Shown one piece after another: positions 47,917 to 55,845 of a DNA stretch of 64,000 bases. This DNA is from Diaminobutyricibacter sp. McL0608 (lineage in GTDB: Bacteria > Actinomycetota > Actinomycetes > Actinomycetales > Microbacteriaceae), in the NCBI RefSeq assembly GCF_039613825.1, contig NZ_CP154826.1:2294001-2358000 (forward strand). Direction: 5' to 3'. The translations under genes and the position numbers were made by a program. Position 1 is the stretch's first letter; each line of letters opens with the position of its first letter. The notes under the pieces were generated by a model. The model was not told where the DNA came from. It saw only the letters and a list, made by a program, of their open reading frames with translations, and did no database searches.

Positions 47917-48365
47917 ATGGTTCCCGGGGGGGCTGGGCTCGCGACCAGGCGGTCGAATTCGGGATCGCGTTCGGTAAGGCGTGCCCGGACATCTGGGCTC
48001 CTATTGAAGAGTGGTATTCCGCGATTCATCGATCCGCGCTTTCGCAGGCACGCTCCCTCGTCCAGCGGATCAGCACCGAGACACGCCAGTGGGTGTTCTA
48101 TCTTTCGCTGACAGCCGCGTTCGGCGGCGTGCTGCTGTTCTTCATCTTCTTGACCCGCGGGACCCCGTCAGCGTTGGATTTCGCGGTCGCGTGGCTTCTA
48201 TGGACGCTCCTTTGGCTGGCCGCATACATCGTCGGCCGTTTCCGGCATCGACGAGTCGTGCGCATCCGGCAGAAACGGTTCGAGTGGCTCACCGAGGTCA
48301 TCTGGACGATGGCGACGACACAGATCCTTCGGATGAAAGTCGAACGGCTCAAGTCGGGCCTGTGA
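47917..48365 (+). pseudogene. Two-TM membrane protein, N-terminus out of frame at a G7 tract
   Basis: The body reads ARDQAVEFGIAFGKACPDIW, APIEEWYSAIHRSALSQARS, then two TMs (WVFYLSLTAAFGGVLLFFIF, FAVAWLLWTLLWLAAYIVGR) and a basic tail. Its frame has no start codon before 48090. An ATG at 47917 lies in another frame and meets the body across seven Gs (47926-47932). Adding one G gives MVPGGGWARDQAVEF and a 149-residue protein. It is either a consensus error, a real lesion, or a slippage-controlled switch. Family unknown. Confidence 0.55.
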
Positions 48366-48390
48366 CGGAATCCACTGCTACTCTCCGGCT

Positions 48391-48639
48391 ATGCGCATGC
48401 CCGACTCGCCGATGACACCATCCGGATTCCGGGCAGGCCTTGCGTTCGCATTGGAAGGCACCATGGTCACCGATATCGGCGCGAGCGAGGAACTCGACGA
48501 AGCTTTCGCCGACGTCGCCGTCTCCGAGCCCGGCACGCCTGAACGCGAGGCCGCCATCAATCGAGCACGAGCGGTCTATCAAGCGGAGCGGAAGTCCGGC
48601 ACGCTGCCGGGCACTCCTGATCCCACACCCCAGGTCTGA
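48391..48639 (+). CDS. Small acidic hypothetical protein
   Basis: An 82-residue protein (PSGFRAGLAFALEGTMVTDI, EELDEAFADVAVSEPGTPER, EAAINRARAVYQAERKSGTL) with an acidic helical centre. No family recognised. A TACTCT box (48379-48384) ends exactly 6 nt before ATG 48391, so it is probably leaderless. It ends 4 bp from a convergent 33-residue ORF. Confidence 0.65.
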   Translation: MRMPDSPMTPSGFRAGLAFALEGTMVTDIGASEELDEAFADVAVSEPGTPEREAAINRARAVYQAERKSGTLPGTPDPTPQV

Positions 48640-48643
48640 GCGC

Positions 48644-48745
48644 TCAGTCCTTCGTGCCCTCGCCCTGGTGCGCGACCTCGTCGAGGATCGCGGTGATGTC
48701 GACGCTGTGCGTCGGCCGCACCTCCAGTGGATCGATGTTCGACAT
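48644..48745 (-). CDS. Very short ORF after the DUF7144 gene
   Basis: A 33-residue ORF (MSNIDPLEVRPTHSVDITAI, LDEVAHQGEGTKD) with a strong GGGGAGG ribosome site 6 nt before its ATG. It lies 44 bp after the DUF7144 gene on the same strand and could share its message. The good ribosome site is the main support. Confidence 0.42.
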   Translation of the reverse strand: MSNIDPLEVRPTHSVDITAILDEVAHQGEGTKD

Positions 48746-48789
48746 GTGAACCTCCCCTTCACCCCAGTCCTACTCGGGCAATCCGCCCC

Positions 48790-49191
48790 TCAGGCAGATC
48801 TCAGTTCGTCCCCGTGCACCGTGACCGCGTAGATGATCAGCAGGTTCATCGTGACGAGAACCAGCGCCCAGATGGGCTGAGTCGGAAACGCCAGTAGGTT
48901 CGTGACGGCATTCACACCGGCGATGATCACGGCGAGCAGCCGAGCCCACAGAGCGCCGCGGAACAGGAACACACCTGTGAGCAGCACGATGACGCCGAGG
49001 ACGAGCGACCACCATCCCCAGGCTTGCACGTCGTACGCGACGAGAGCCCCATTGCTTCCGCGGAAGTATGCCCCGTCAGGCGCCAGCAGCGCGATGAACC
49101 CGAAGAGGATGTCGAAGGCCCCCTCGATGACCAGCAGTATGCCGGCGAACCACACCCAGCCTGCCCAACCGGAAACCCGTGACTCGCTCAC
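48790..49191 (-). CDS. DUF7144 family four-TM membrane protein
   Basis: A 133-residue protein with a GTG start and four TMs: WVWFAGILLVIEGAFDILFG, WGWWSLVLGVIVLLTGVFLF, LWARLLAVIIAGVNAVTNLL and IWALVLVTMNLLIIYAVTVH. The spacing and Trp-rich turns match the DUF7144 family of actinobacterial membrane proteins, of unknown function. Its promoter region has the 19-bp regulon site followed after 22 nt by TAGCGT, identical in spacing and -10 box to that of the DUF6325 gene at 5974. Confidence 0.82.
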   Translation of the reverse strand: MSESRVSGWAGWVWFAGILLVIEGAFDILFGFIALLAPDGAYFRGSNGALVAYDVQAWGWWSLVLGVIVLLTGVFLFRGALWARLLAVIIAGVNAVTNLLAFPTQPIWALVLVTMNLLIIYAVTVHGDELRSA

Positions 49192-49216
49192 CGGCCCACC
49201 CCCTCTGTCACCTGAA

Positions 49217-49291
49217 ACGCTATCCGCGCGGTGTGGTGCGGTGGATCACCCCGTCCGGGTGATGTTAGACCGCAGGTGCGGTCCGAAGCTT
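49217..49291. promoter_or_regulatory. 19-bp stress-regulon site 3, apparently bidirectional, plus a GACCGCA palindrome
   Basis: The site ATCACCCCGTCCGGGTGAT (49245-49263) has perfect 7-bp arms. Leftward, TAGCGT (49222-49217) lies 22 nt away, toward DUF7144. Rightward, AAGCTT (49286-49291) also lies 22 nt away, toward DUF1269. A second perfect repeat GACCGCA-GG-TGCGGTC (49268-49283) sits in the right spacer. Confidence 0.72.
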
Positions 49292-49369
49292 CTCATGGGT
49301 GCCGCACCGCATGCGGCGGTGGTTTGCAGTCGGCCGCGAGAGGCGACCGCTCAAGATGGGAGTGATGGG

Positions 49370-49897
49370 ATGGCTGATCAGCCGTATCTAGCGATTGCTG
49401 CGCAGTATGCGAGCGAAGACGAGGCGGTGGCCGACTTCGACAAGATTCACGCGCACTACAAGGAGGCGGGTAAGCACGCGGCGTTCGACGCGGCCGTTGT
49501 CGTGCGCGATATGGAGGGCAAAGTCTCCATTCCGAAGCGCGACGACGGCGCCAAGCACCACGGTGGCCGCAAGGGTCTCGCGATCGGGTTGGCGGGCGGT
49601 CTCGTGGTAGCCCTGTTCCCGGCCGTCGCCCTGGGCGGCGCCCTCCTGGTCGGCGGCGGCGCGGGTGGCGCGATCGGCGCACTTGCCGGGCACATCTCCA
49701 ACAAGTCGTCGGCAGAAGACCTCAAGACGATCAGTGAGACCCTGGATGCCGGAAGCGCGGGGATCGTCGTCGTCGTCGAGCCGGCCGAAGCCGACGAGGT
49801 CGCAGCCTTACTGACGGGCGCGACGAAGGTCACCACGAAGGAGATCGCCGTCGACGACGAAGCGTTGGACAACGAAGTTCAGGACGCCGCTGAGTAG
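49370..49897 (+). CDS. DUF1269 family membrane-associated protein
   Basis: A 175-residue protein. The N-terminal half is a ferredoxin-like alpha/beta domain (LAIAAQYASEDEAVADFDKI, FDAAVVVRDMEGKVSIPKRD). The centre is a hydrophobic Gly-rich hairpin (LAIGLAGGLVVALFPAVALG, GALLVGGGAGGAIGALAGHI). The second alpha/beta unit (ETLDAGSAGIVVVVEPAEAD) ends in an acidic tail. This is the DUF1269 pattern, a stress-associated family of unknown function. GGGAG lies 7 nt before ATG 49370. A GC-rich terminator follows. Confidence 0.88.
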   Translation: MADQPYLAIAAQYASEDEAVADFDKIHAHYKEAGKHAAFDAAVVVRDMEGKVSIPKRDDGAKHHGGRKGLAIGLAGGLVVALFPAVALGGALLVGGGAGGAIGALAGHISNKSSAEDLKTISETLDAGSAGIVVVVEPAEADEVAALLTGATKVTTKEIAVDDEALDNEVQDAAE

Positions 49898-49917
49898 ACC
49901 CGAACACCTCAGCGACG

Positions 49918-49949
49918 GGCGGGGCCGCCTCGGGGTGACCCCGCCTTTT
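49918..49949 (+). terminator. Rho-independent terminator of the DUF1269 gene
   Basis: A seven-bp all-GC stem (GGCGGGG 49918-49924, CCCCGCC 49939-49945) with a 14-nt loop, followed directly by TTTT (49946-49949). Confidence 0.82.
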
Positions 49950-49954
49950 CCATG

Positions 49955-49994
49955 CCCGGCTATTCCCCGATCAGCCCGGCTATTCCCCGATCAG
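49955..49994. repeat. Perfect 20-bp tandem duplication at the 3' end of the monooxygenase gene
   Basis: The 20-bp unit CCCGGCTATTCCCCGATCAG occurs twice back to back (49955-49974, 49975-49994). It contains the gene's last codons and TAG stop on the minus strand, so the terminal LIGE-stop is copied just downstream. A slippage or repair event is the simplest cause. Confidence 0.9.
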
Positions 49995-51212
49995 CAGCGT
50001 GGCGAGGTACCGGGTCGGATTCCGCGTGCGGAACGCGTCCTCGAGAACCTGGCGGAGCGCATCCTCGTTCTCCGCCGATCCCTGATCCGAGCCCGCCCCT
50101 GACAGCGCCGCCTGCGCCCGGGTCTGCAGGATCGCCCGCTCCCCGACGTCGTGCCGCACGGCGTGGTACGCGTGGAGCGAGACCAGCGGCGCCTCGCCGC
50201 GCACCACCACGGCGAGCCGGGACGCGAGGTCGACGGCATCGAGCATCCCGACGTTCAGCGACGAGCCGCCGGCCGAGAACACGTGCGCTGCGTCGCCGGC
50301 CAGGAACACCCGGCCCACCCGGTACTGCTCGGCCTGGCGGCTGTTGGCGACCGTGGAGCGCAGCCATGTCGCGTTCTCGACCGGCACGTCGACACCGAGC
50401 ACGCGGCGGATGCTTGCCGTCAGGTCTTCCAGCGTGATGCGTTCCGCGGACTCCTGCGCCCCGCGCGGCTCATGCGTGCTGACGATGTACCGGTCGCGTG
50501 ACGCCTGCCGATCGAGGGCGGACAACGGAGCGAGGCTGAACGACCCGGTCGGGGTCGGGTTCGGGCGAAACAGCGCCAGCCGGCGACCATCGGCGAACTC
50601 GAAGGAATCCTTGGACACCCGCAACGCACCCGGGCGGATGGTGACGTGTCCGATCCGCGCGATGCGGTCGCTGGTCGTGCCGGGGAATCCGACCTCGAGA
50701 AGATGTCGTACGGAGCTGTGGGCGCCATCGCATCCGACCAGGAAGCCGGCCTCGACGACGTATGCGACCCCATCCGCTTCGACCGCGACTCGCACCCGCT
50801 CGCCGTCGTCAGCGAAGCCGACGACTGCATGGCCGCGCCGCACCTGCGCTCCGAACCCCAGGGCACCGTCCTCGAGCACCCTCTCCAGGCGGCGTTGCGG
50901 AATCGGCAGCACCATCAGCGGATGGCGACGCAGCGGATTCAGCCGCAGTGTAAGCGACCCGAACTGGTACCGCGGAACGGGGATGACGTGCAGCCCCTTC
51001 TGGCCCTTCAGCAGCCCGCGCTGTCTCACGACCGTCGCGATCCGCCCGACAATGCCGTTGCCTTTCGGCATCGGGTCGGGTTCGGATGCGCGCTCGAGCA
51101 CCAGGGACCGAACGCCGTGCCGACCGAGTTCGAACGCGAGCATCAGGCCGACGGGTCCGGCTCCGACGATGACGACCGTCGCTCGTTCGCTCGGCGTTTC
51201 AGCGGTCGCCAT
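49980..51212 (-). CDS. FAD-dependent aromatic-ring type monooxygenase
   Basis: A 410-residue flavoprotein of the PheA/TfdB/UbiH group. It has the FAD motif VVIVGAGPVGLMLAFELGRH, the middle DG motif LVGCDGAHSSVRHLLEV and the late GD motif VFLAGDAAHVFSAGGSSLNV. It hydroxylates or epoxidises a hydrophobic substrate using NAD(P)H and oxygen; the substrate is unknown. It lies 15 bp after the peroxidase gene on the same strand, probably as the second gene of the operon. Confidence 0.9.
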   Translation of the reverse strand: MATAETPSERATVVIVGAGPVGLMLAFELGRHGVRSLVLERASEPDPMPKGNGIVGRIATVVRQRGLLKGQKGLHVIPVPRYQFGSLTLRLNPLRRHPLMVLPIPQRRLERVLEDGALGFGAQVRRGHAVVGFADDGERVRVAVEADGVAYVVEAGFLVGCDGAHSSVRHLLEVGFPGTTSDRIARIGHVTIRPGALRVSKDSFEFADGRRLALFRPNPTPTGSFSLAPLSALDRQASRDRYIVSTHEPRGAQESAERITLEDLTASIRRVLGVDVPVENATWLRSTVANSRQAEQYRVGRVFLAGDAAHVFSAGGSSLNVGMLDAVDLASRLAVVVRGEAPLVSLHAYHAVRHDVGERAILQTRAQAALSGAGSDQGSAENEDALRQVLEDAFRTRNPTRYLATLLIGE

Positions 51213-51227
51213 CGATCCCCTTCGACG

Positions 51228-53120
51228 TCACGCGGGGGCGCCCGCCCGGTTCCAGAGCGCGAACGCGTTGTCGAGGTGGCCGACGTACGGCTCGAGCTCC
51301 GGGCAGTGGCGCACGAGAACCGAGCCCATCGTGTTGTCCTCGATCCACTGCATGCCCTCGCGGGTATACACCTCGTCCGTGAAGTGGGTGGTGAAGAAGC
51401 GGTCGCTGTTGAGCCGCCGCGACGCCATCAGGATGAAGATCCGGAAGGCCGTGTCGCTGAACGCGAACCCCTCGGGCCGGTCTTCGGCGAACATCCCGGG
51501 GATGAGGTCGACGGAGTCGAGGTCGTTGTCGTAGACCTCTTTCAGCTCGGCGACCCACTGTTCGTTGCTGGAGAGCTCGTCGAACGAGGTCGGCACCGGC
51601 AGGTGCAGCAGCCGACGGAACGCCGTGTACCGGGGAACGCCGAGTTCACGGCAGCGCAGGATGTCGGTCGCGGCAAGATCCATCAGTGTCCCCGTGTCAG
51701 GCCGGGTGAAGGTCTGCAGATATTTGGGGAAGTTGTGCAGCGTGACCAACCCGGGGTTCTCAGTGCCGAACGTGTAGAGGAGATCCACGAGGCGATTCGC
51801 CTTGAGCGCTTCGAGACCGGCGGGCCCCGCGAGAGTGTCGAATTCGGCCTTCCCGAGCGTCTCCGCATCCGTGTCCACCGACCGGAAGTCGAAATGGTCC
51901 GGGATGAGCGGGTGCATCCGGTAGACCGCGACGAACTCCTCGGTCAACGCGAAAGGAACCCCGAAGTCTTCGGTCCTGGCCCCCGGAATGCCGGCGATCA
52001 CCTCGCTTTTGCTGAGGCGGCCGAAGAGCTTGTGGATCCCTTCGCCTTCGAGCCCCCACCAGTTCGCGTGCAACGCCTCGACGGCCGTCGGGTGCGCCGT
52101 CACCGCCGGCGTCCATTCGACCGTGTGGATGCGCGCGAGCAACCCTGACAGGATCAGGCGGGCGTGCTGGAACGCCGACTCGTCGTCGAACTCCGGATGC
52201 GCTTCAGCAAGCATGTCGCAGATCGCGTTGTGCTCTTTGATGAACAGGACCTGCAGCATCCCGAGCCCCAGCCAGAAGCCGGGAACATGCGTCGGGTTCT
52301 TCGCCGGGTCGTCGGGGATCGGCGGCGCGCCATCGACCAGGCGCAGCCTGCCTCCCTTGTGCTCACGCAGGAACTGCTGGTCGTCGAGCGTGTTCCCGTA
52401 GACCTGGGAGCCGTCCCACCAGTGGGTCATGATGTTGATGAACGTCGGCGGGTCCGCCGAGTCCGGCGGCGAGGTCGGGTCGGGTGGAGTGCGCATCACC
52501 GTGAGCGGAGGTGCCGGCCAGTCGTCGTCGGGCGTCAACGGAAGGATCCACGGATTGTCCGTCGGGCTCGTGCCATGACGGAACCAGTCGCGGATCATGA
52601 ACTGCAGCCAGGAGGCGATCAGCACGTTGCCGCCGGACGCGGGGATGAGCTCCGAACGCGTCATGAGCCGGCGGCTGATCTCGCGCGGGTTCGGTTCGAG
52701 CATCCGTTCGCGGTTCGGCCAGGTCTCCGACAGCGGGACGTTGCGTCCGAAACGCGTGCCGGCCATCCCCATCTCCGGATGCTCCAGGTCGTTCCAGCTG
52801 CCGTCCGGGGAGCGCTCCGTGAGGAGTTTCTCGTCATACGGCGGCGGCACGACGGCGTTGACCGCGGGGAGCCTGGAGGTGTCGAACAGGTTCTTCTCGC
52901 GCAGAGTGTCGCGGATGCCGATCAACTGCCCGAGGCCGATCAGCTTCGGAAGGGTGTACCAGGGATGCTTCTGGTCGATCGCCTCGGCGACGCCGTCGTA
53001 GCCTCGCTGGAGCAGGCCCGGGTCGTCCGGGATGTCCGACGTGCTCTCCTCGCCGTGCAGGTCGGGCTCGGCTGTTTGGCTTTGCTCGTCCGGCTCGTCG
53101 TCTTCAGTCGTATCGTTCAT
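51228..53120 (-). CDS. Animal-type heme peroxidase family protein
   Basis: A 630-residue protein of the animal peroxidase/cyclooxygenase superfamily. An acidic, Ser/Thr-rich start of about 40 residues precedes the core. Recognisable parts are ASWLQFMIRDWFRHGTSP, HWWDGSQVYGNTLDDQQFLR, MLQVLFIKEHNAICDMLAEA and RIHTVEWTPAV, close to bacterial alpha-dioxygenase or peroxidase relatives. Where many members have His before DW (distal heme ligand side) this one reads IRDW, which needs alignment. No signal peptide. ATG 53120 follows GAGGGGG. The FAD monooxygenase follows, so the pair may oxidise a lipid. Confidence 0.83.
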   Translation of the reverse strand: MNDTTEDDEPDEQSQTAEPDLHGEESTSDIPDDPGLLQRGYDGVAEAIDQKHPWYTLPKLIGLGQLIGIRDTLREKNLFDTSRLPAVNAVVPPPYDEKLLTERSPDGSWNDLEHPEMGMAGTRFGRNVPLSETWPNRERMLEPNPREISRRLMTRSELIPASGGNVLIASWLQFMIRDWFRHGTSPTDNPWILPLTPDDDWPAPPLTVMRTPPDPTSPPDSADPPTFINIMTHWWDGSQVYGNTLDDQQFLREHKGGRLRLVDGAPPIPDDPAKNPTHVPGFWLGLGMLQVLFIKEHNAICDMLAEAHPEFDDESAFQHARLILSGLLARIHTVEWTPAVTAHPTAVEALHANWWGLEGEGIHKLFGRLSKSEVIAGIPGARTEDFGVPFALTEEFVAVYRMHPLIPDHFDFRSVDTDAETLGKAEFDTLAGPAGLEALKANRLVDLLYTFGTENPGLVTLHNFPKYLQTFTRPDTGTLMDLAATDILRCRELGVPRYTAFRRLLHLPVPTSFDELSSNEQWVAELKEVYDNDLDSVDLIPGMFAEDRPEGFAFSDTAFRIFILMASRRLNSDRFFTTHFTDEVYTREGMQWIEDNTMGSVLVRHCPELEPYVGHLDNAFALWNRAGAPA

Positions 53121-53194
53121 GGCCGACCCCCTCGCGTGCACCCAGAACGTCACCGCCAGTATGGTCCTCCTCGCCCGGCAGCGAAAGGGGCGCG

Positions 53195-54091
53195 TCAGTC
53201 GGCCAGCTCGATGATCCTGGCGATCCGTGCAGGGTCGTAGATCGAGTCGATCTCGACGATCCGCCCGTCGGCGATGGTGAAGCCCATCACCGTCACGGCC
53301 CTGCCGTCCATCGCCACGATCACGCCGGCTCCGCCGTTGACGATCGCGGGCTGGAGCTCGGTGCCCGGGCGTGTGAGCGAGGTCTTGAGGCCAGCGCTCG
53401 TCTGCCGGGCCACGTCCTCTGCCCCGCGGACGACCATCGAGGCGCCTGGGGCTGCGGTGCCCGCGTCGACCCGCAACGTCGCATCGGGGTGGAGCACCGC
53501 GACGAGCGCGTCGAAGTCGCCGTCGCGGGCGGCCGCGAAGAACGCATCCACCACTTCGCGCTGACGGCGGCGGTCCTCGTCCGGTGCGGGCACCGGCGCA
53601 CCCTTCACACGTCGCCGCGCCCTGCTCGCGAGTTGCCGGGCCGCCGCCGAGGTCCGCCCCACCATCGGTGCGATCTCGTCGAACGGAAGACCGAACAGAT
53701 CGTGCAGCACGAACACGAAACGCTCCGCCGGAGTCAGGGTGTCGAGCACGACGAGCAGCGCGAGGCTGACGGAATCGGCCAGCACGGCCTCCTGCTCAGG
53801 ATTGGATGCGTCGCTGCGCCAGATGATCGGGTCGGGCACACGAGCGTCGAGCGACTCCTCCCCGCGTGTCTTTCGGGTCCGCAACATGTTCAGGCAGACC
53901 CGCGCGACGACCGTCGTCAGCCATCCACCGAGGTTCTCGACCTCGTCGGTGTCCGCGTGCGACAGGCGCAACCACGTGTCCTGCACAGCGTCATCGGCGT
54001 CACTGAGCGATCCGAGCATCCGGTACGCCACCGCACGCAGATGCCCGCGATGCGCCTCGAACTGCCTCGCGAGCCACTCTTCTTCGTCCAT
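53195..54091 (-). CDS. sigJ: RNA polymerase ECF sigma factor SigJ-like (ECF41)
   Basis: A 298-residue sigma factor. Region 2: VAYRMLGSLSDADDAVQDTW, then NLGGWLTTVVARVCLNMLRT. Region 4: TPAERFVFVLHDLFGLPFDE, RTSAAARQLASRARRRVKG. The C-terminal 130 residues are a SnoaL/NTF2-like domain (VVDAFFAAARDGDFDALVAV, IVNGGAGVIVAMDGRAVTVM), which in ECF41 factors tunes activity instead of an anti-sigma factor. It diverges from an epimerase gene, the classic ECF41 partner class. A candidate ECF41 promoter lies upstream. Confidence 0.92.
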   Translation of the reverse strand: MDEEEWLARQFEAHRGHLRAVAYRMLGSLSDADDAVQDTWLRLSHADTDEVENLGGWLTTVVARVCLNMLRTRKTRGEESLDARVPDPIIWRSDASNPEQEAVLADSVSLALLVVLDTLTPAERFVFVLHDLFGLPFDEIAPMVGRTSAAARQLASRARRRVKGAPVPAPDEDRRRQREVVDAFFAAARDGDFDALVAVLHPDATLRVDAGTAAPGASMVVRGAEDVARQTSAGLKTSLTRPGTELQPAIVNGGAGVIVAMDGRAVTVMGFTIADGRIVEIDSIYDPARIARIIELAD

Positions 54092-54127
54092 CGGTCACAT
54101 TCTCCCGTTCTCAGGTGTCAGAGCAAT

Positions 54128-54154
54128 GACCCCCGAAACACGCGGAGTGTGACA
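54128..54154 (-). promoter_or_regulatory. Candidate ECF41 autoregulatory promoter for sigJ
   Basis: On the minus strand TGTCACA (54154-54148) is followed by exactly 16 nt and GGTC (54131-54128). The known ECF41 consensus is TGTCACA-N16-CGTC, so there is one mismatch. It fires toward the sigJ start at 54091. Confidence 0.6.
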
Positions 54155-54185
54155 GAGCGGGGAACGACTGGAAGGAAGAACCGCG

Positions 54186-55142
54186 ATGCGAGTATTCGTT
54201 TCGGGAGCGAGCGGCGTGATCGGCGCGCGATTGATCCCCCGATTGGTCGAGCACGGTCACGACGTGGTGGGCACGTTCACATCGTCGCCGGAGAAGGCCG
54301 CCCGCATTCGCGACCTCGGGGCTGAAGCGGTCCAGCTCGACCTGCTCGACAGCGACGCCGTGCGCAGGGCGGTGCGGGATTCTGCGCCTGACGCCATCAT
54401 CCACGAGGCGACCGCGCTCGCGGGCGGAGGGTTCTCCCGTTCCCTCGACAAGACCTTCGCGAAGACGAACCGGCTCCGCACCACCGGCACAGACGGCCTC
54501 CTCGCGGCGGCTCGGGATGCCGGCGTCCAGCGTTTCGTCGCCCAGAGCTTCGCGCCCTATCGTTACGCCCGCGTCGGCGGCATGGTCAAGACCGAGGACG
54601 ACCCACTGGACTCGTCGCTTCTCGCCAGTACCCGGGAGACGTTCGACGCGATGACCCACGTGGATACCGCGGTCACCGCGGCCGGCGGAATCGCATTGCG
54701 CTACGGAGGCTTCTACGGTGACGCGAGCGACCAGCTGCCGGGTGCGGTGCGCAAAGGGATGTTCCCGATCGTCGGCGGAGGCGGAGGCTACATGTCGTTC
54801 GTGCACCTCGATGACGCCGCCTCGGCGACCGTCTTGGCGTTGGAACACGGCCAGGCCGGCATCTACAACATCGTCGATGACGAGCCGGCGCCCCTGAGCG
54901 ACTGGCTGCCCGCCCTCGCGGAGGCGGTGGGCGCGCGCCACCCGCGCCGCCTGCCGGTCTGGCTCGCCCGACTCGTCGCCGGGGAGAGCGGCGTCAGAAC
55001 GGCGACCGAGGCACGCGGTGCCGACAACGCGAAGGCGAAACGCGAGCTCGGGTGGACCCTCCGGTATCCCAGCTGGCGTCAGGGATTCGTGGCCGCGTAC
55101 GCTGCGCCCGCGCCCACACTGAAGCCGCGTGTCGCTCCCTGA
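54186..55142 (+). CDS. NAD-dependent epimerase/dehydratase family protein
   Basis: A 318-residue extended SDR. The N-terminal cofactor loop is VFVSGASGVIGARLIPRLVE, then DAIIHEATAL, and a C-terminal VHLDDAASATVLALEHGQAG and YNIVDDEPAPLSDWLPALAE as in sugar epimerases and NDUFA9-like proteins. The usual Tyr-x-x-x-Lys is not obvious in the AQSFAPYRYARVGG region, so the reaction is uncertain. GGAAGGAAG precedes the ATG. It is divergent from sigJ and is the expected target in an ECF41 pair. Confidence 0.88.
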   Translation: MRVFVSGASGVIGARLIPRLVEHGHDVVGTFTSSPEKAARIRDLGAEAVQLDLLDSDAVRRAVRDSAPDAIIHEATALAGGGFSRSLDKTFAKTNRLRTTGTDGLLAAARDAGVQRFVAQSFAPYRYARVGGMVKTEDDPLDSSLLASTRETFDAMTHVDTAVTAAGGIALRYGGFYGDASDQLPGAVRKGMFPIVGGGGGYMSFVHLDDAASATVLALEHGQAGIYNIVDDEPAPLSDWLPALAEAVGARHPRRLPVWLARLVAGESGVRTATEARGADNAKAKRELGWTLRYPSWRQGFVAAYAAPAPTLKPRVAP

Positions 55143-55192
55143 CGTGTCTCGCGATTCTTGCAGCGCGGCCCGCTCACGCGCGCTCGCTCGAG

Positions 55193-55241
55193 GGGTCGAC
55201 TTCCGCTAGTCGCCCGGGGCGGCACTAGCGGAAGTTGACCC
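55193..55241. terminator. Strong bidirectional hairpin between convergent genes
   Basis: Arms 55193-55210 and 55224-55241 form 18 pairs with a single G-U and a 13-nt GC-rich loop. It lies in the 108-bp gap between the epimerase and the convergent VOC gene and should stop both transcripts. Confidence 0.8.
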
Positions 55242-55250
55242 TTCTGCGCG

Positions 55251-55730
55251 TCAGTCGGCGGATGCGCTGGGCCGAGTGAGCGAACCGGGCGTGAGCAGGA
55301 TGGCTACGCCATCCGGATCGCGCACGACCGCGATGGTGAGGATGCCGCCCGGTGTTGTCTGGTCGATCCGACGCGGGGGCTCGGTGAAGCCGAGCGACGA
55401 CAGCCGGGCGAGCGTCTCATCGACGTCGACGAAGTACGAGAGCATTGTGAGCCCCGCGTGGAACGCCTGCGGCCGCGGCTCTGGCGCGTCGGACTCGAAC
55501 GCGTTCAGTTCGAGCACGCCCGCCTGACGATCCGGCACGTCCGGGTTGCCGAGGAAGACCGCCCGCAGCCGCGTCGAGGGCGCGCGGAACAGTGCGGGCC
55601 AGTCGCCTTCGACGTCGCGATCCTGAAGTACTGCGAGTCCGATGCCGTCGCGGTAGAACCGCAGGCTCGCCTCGATATCGCTCACGGTGATGACGGCGTG
55701 ATGGATGGCCGGTATCGGGTTGGGCGTCAT
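55251..55730 (-). CDS. VOC family (glyoxalase/bleomycin resistance fold) protein
   Basis: A 159-residue protein with two VOC half-domains. First half: IPAIHHAVITVSDIEASLRF, YRDGIGLAVLQDRD. Second half: AGLTMLSYFVDVDETLARLS and VVRDPDGVAILLTPGSL. Metal ligand positions of the VOC fold are present as His in the first half and an acidic residue in VRDPDG. It may be a lactoylglutathione lyase-like or dioxygenase-like enzyme; the substrate is unknown. AGGAAAG precedes the ATG. Confidence 0.88.
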   Translation of the reverse strand: MTPNPIPAIHHAVITVSDIEASLRFYRDGIGLAVLQDRDVEGDWPALFRAPSTRLRAVFLGNPDVPDRQAGVLELNAFESDAPEPRPQAFHAGLTMLSYFVDVDETLARLSSLGFTEPPRRIDQTTPGGILTIAVVRDPDGVAILLTPGSLTRPSASAD

Positions 55731-55845
55731 GACACTCGCTTTCCTGATCGTTACGACCTCAACGTTACGTCCGCGCGATTCGGCGTAGGGAGGAAAGCGC
55801 AGCCATTAAGCTGTGACCAAACGCCAAGCGCACGTCAGGAGTTCG

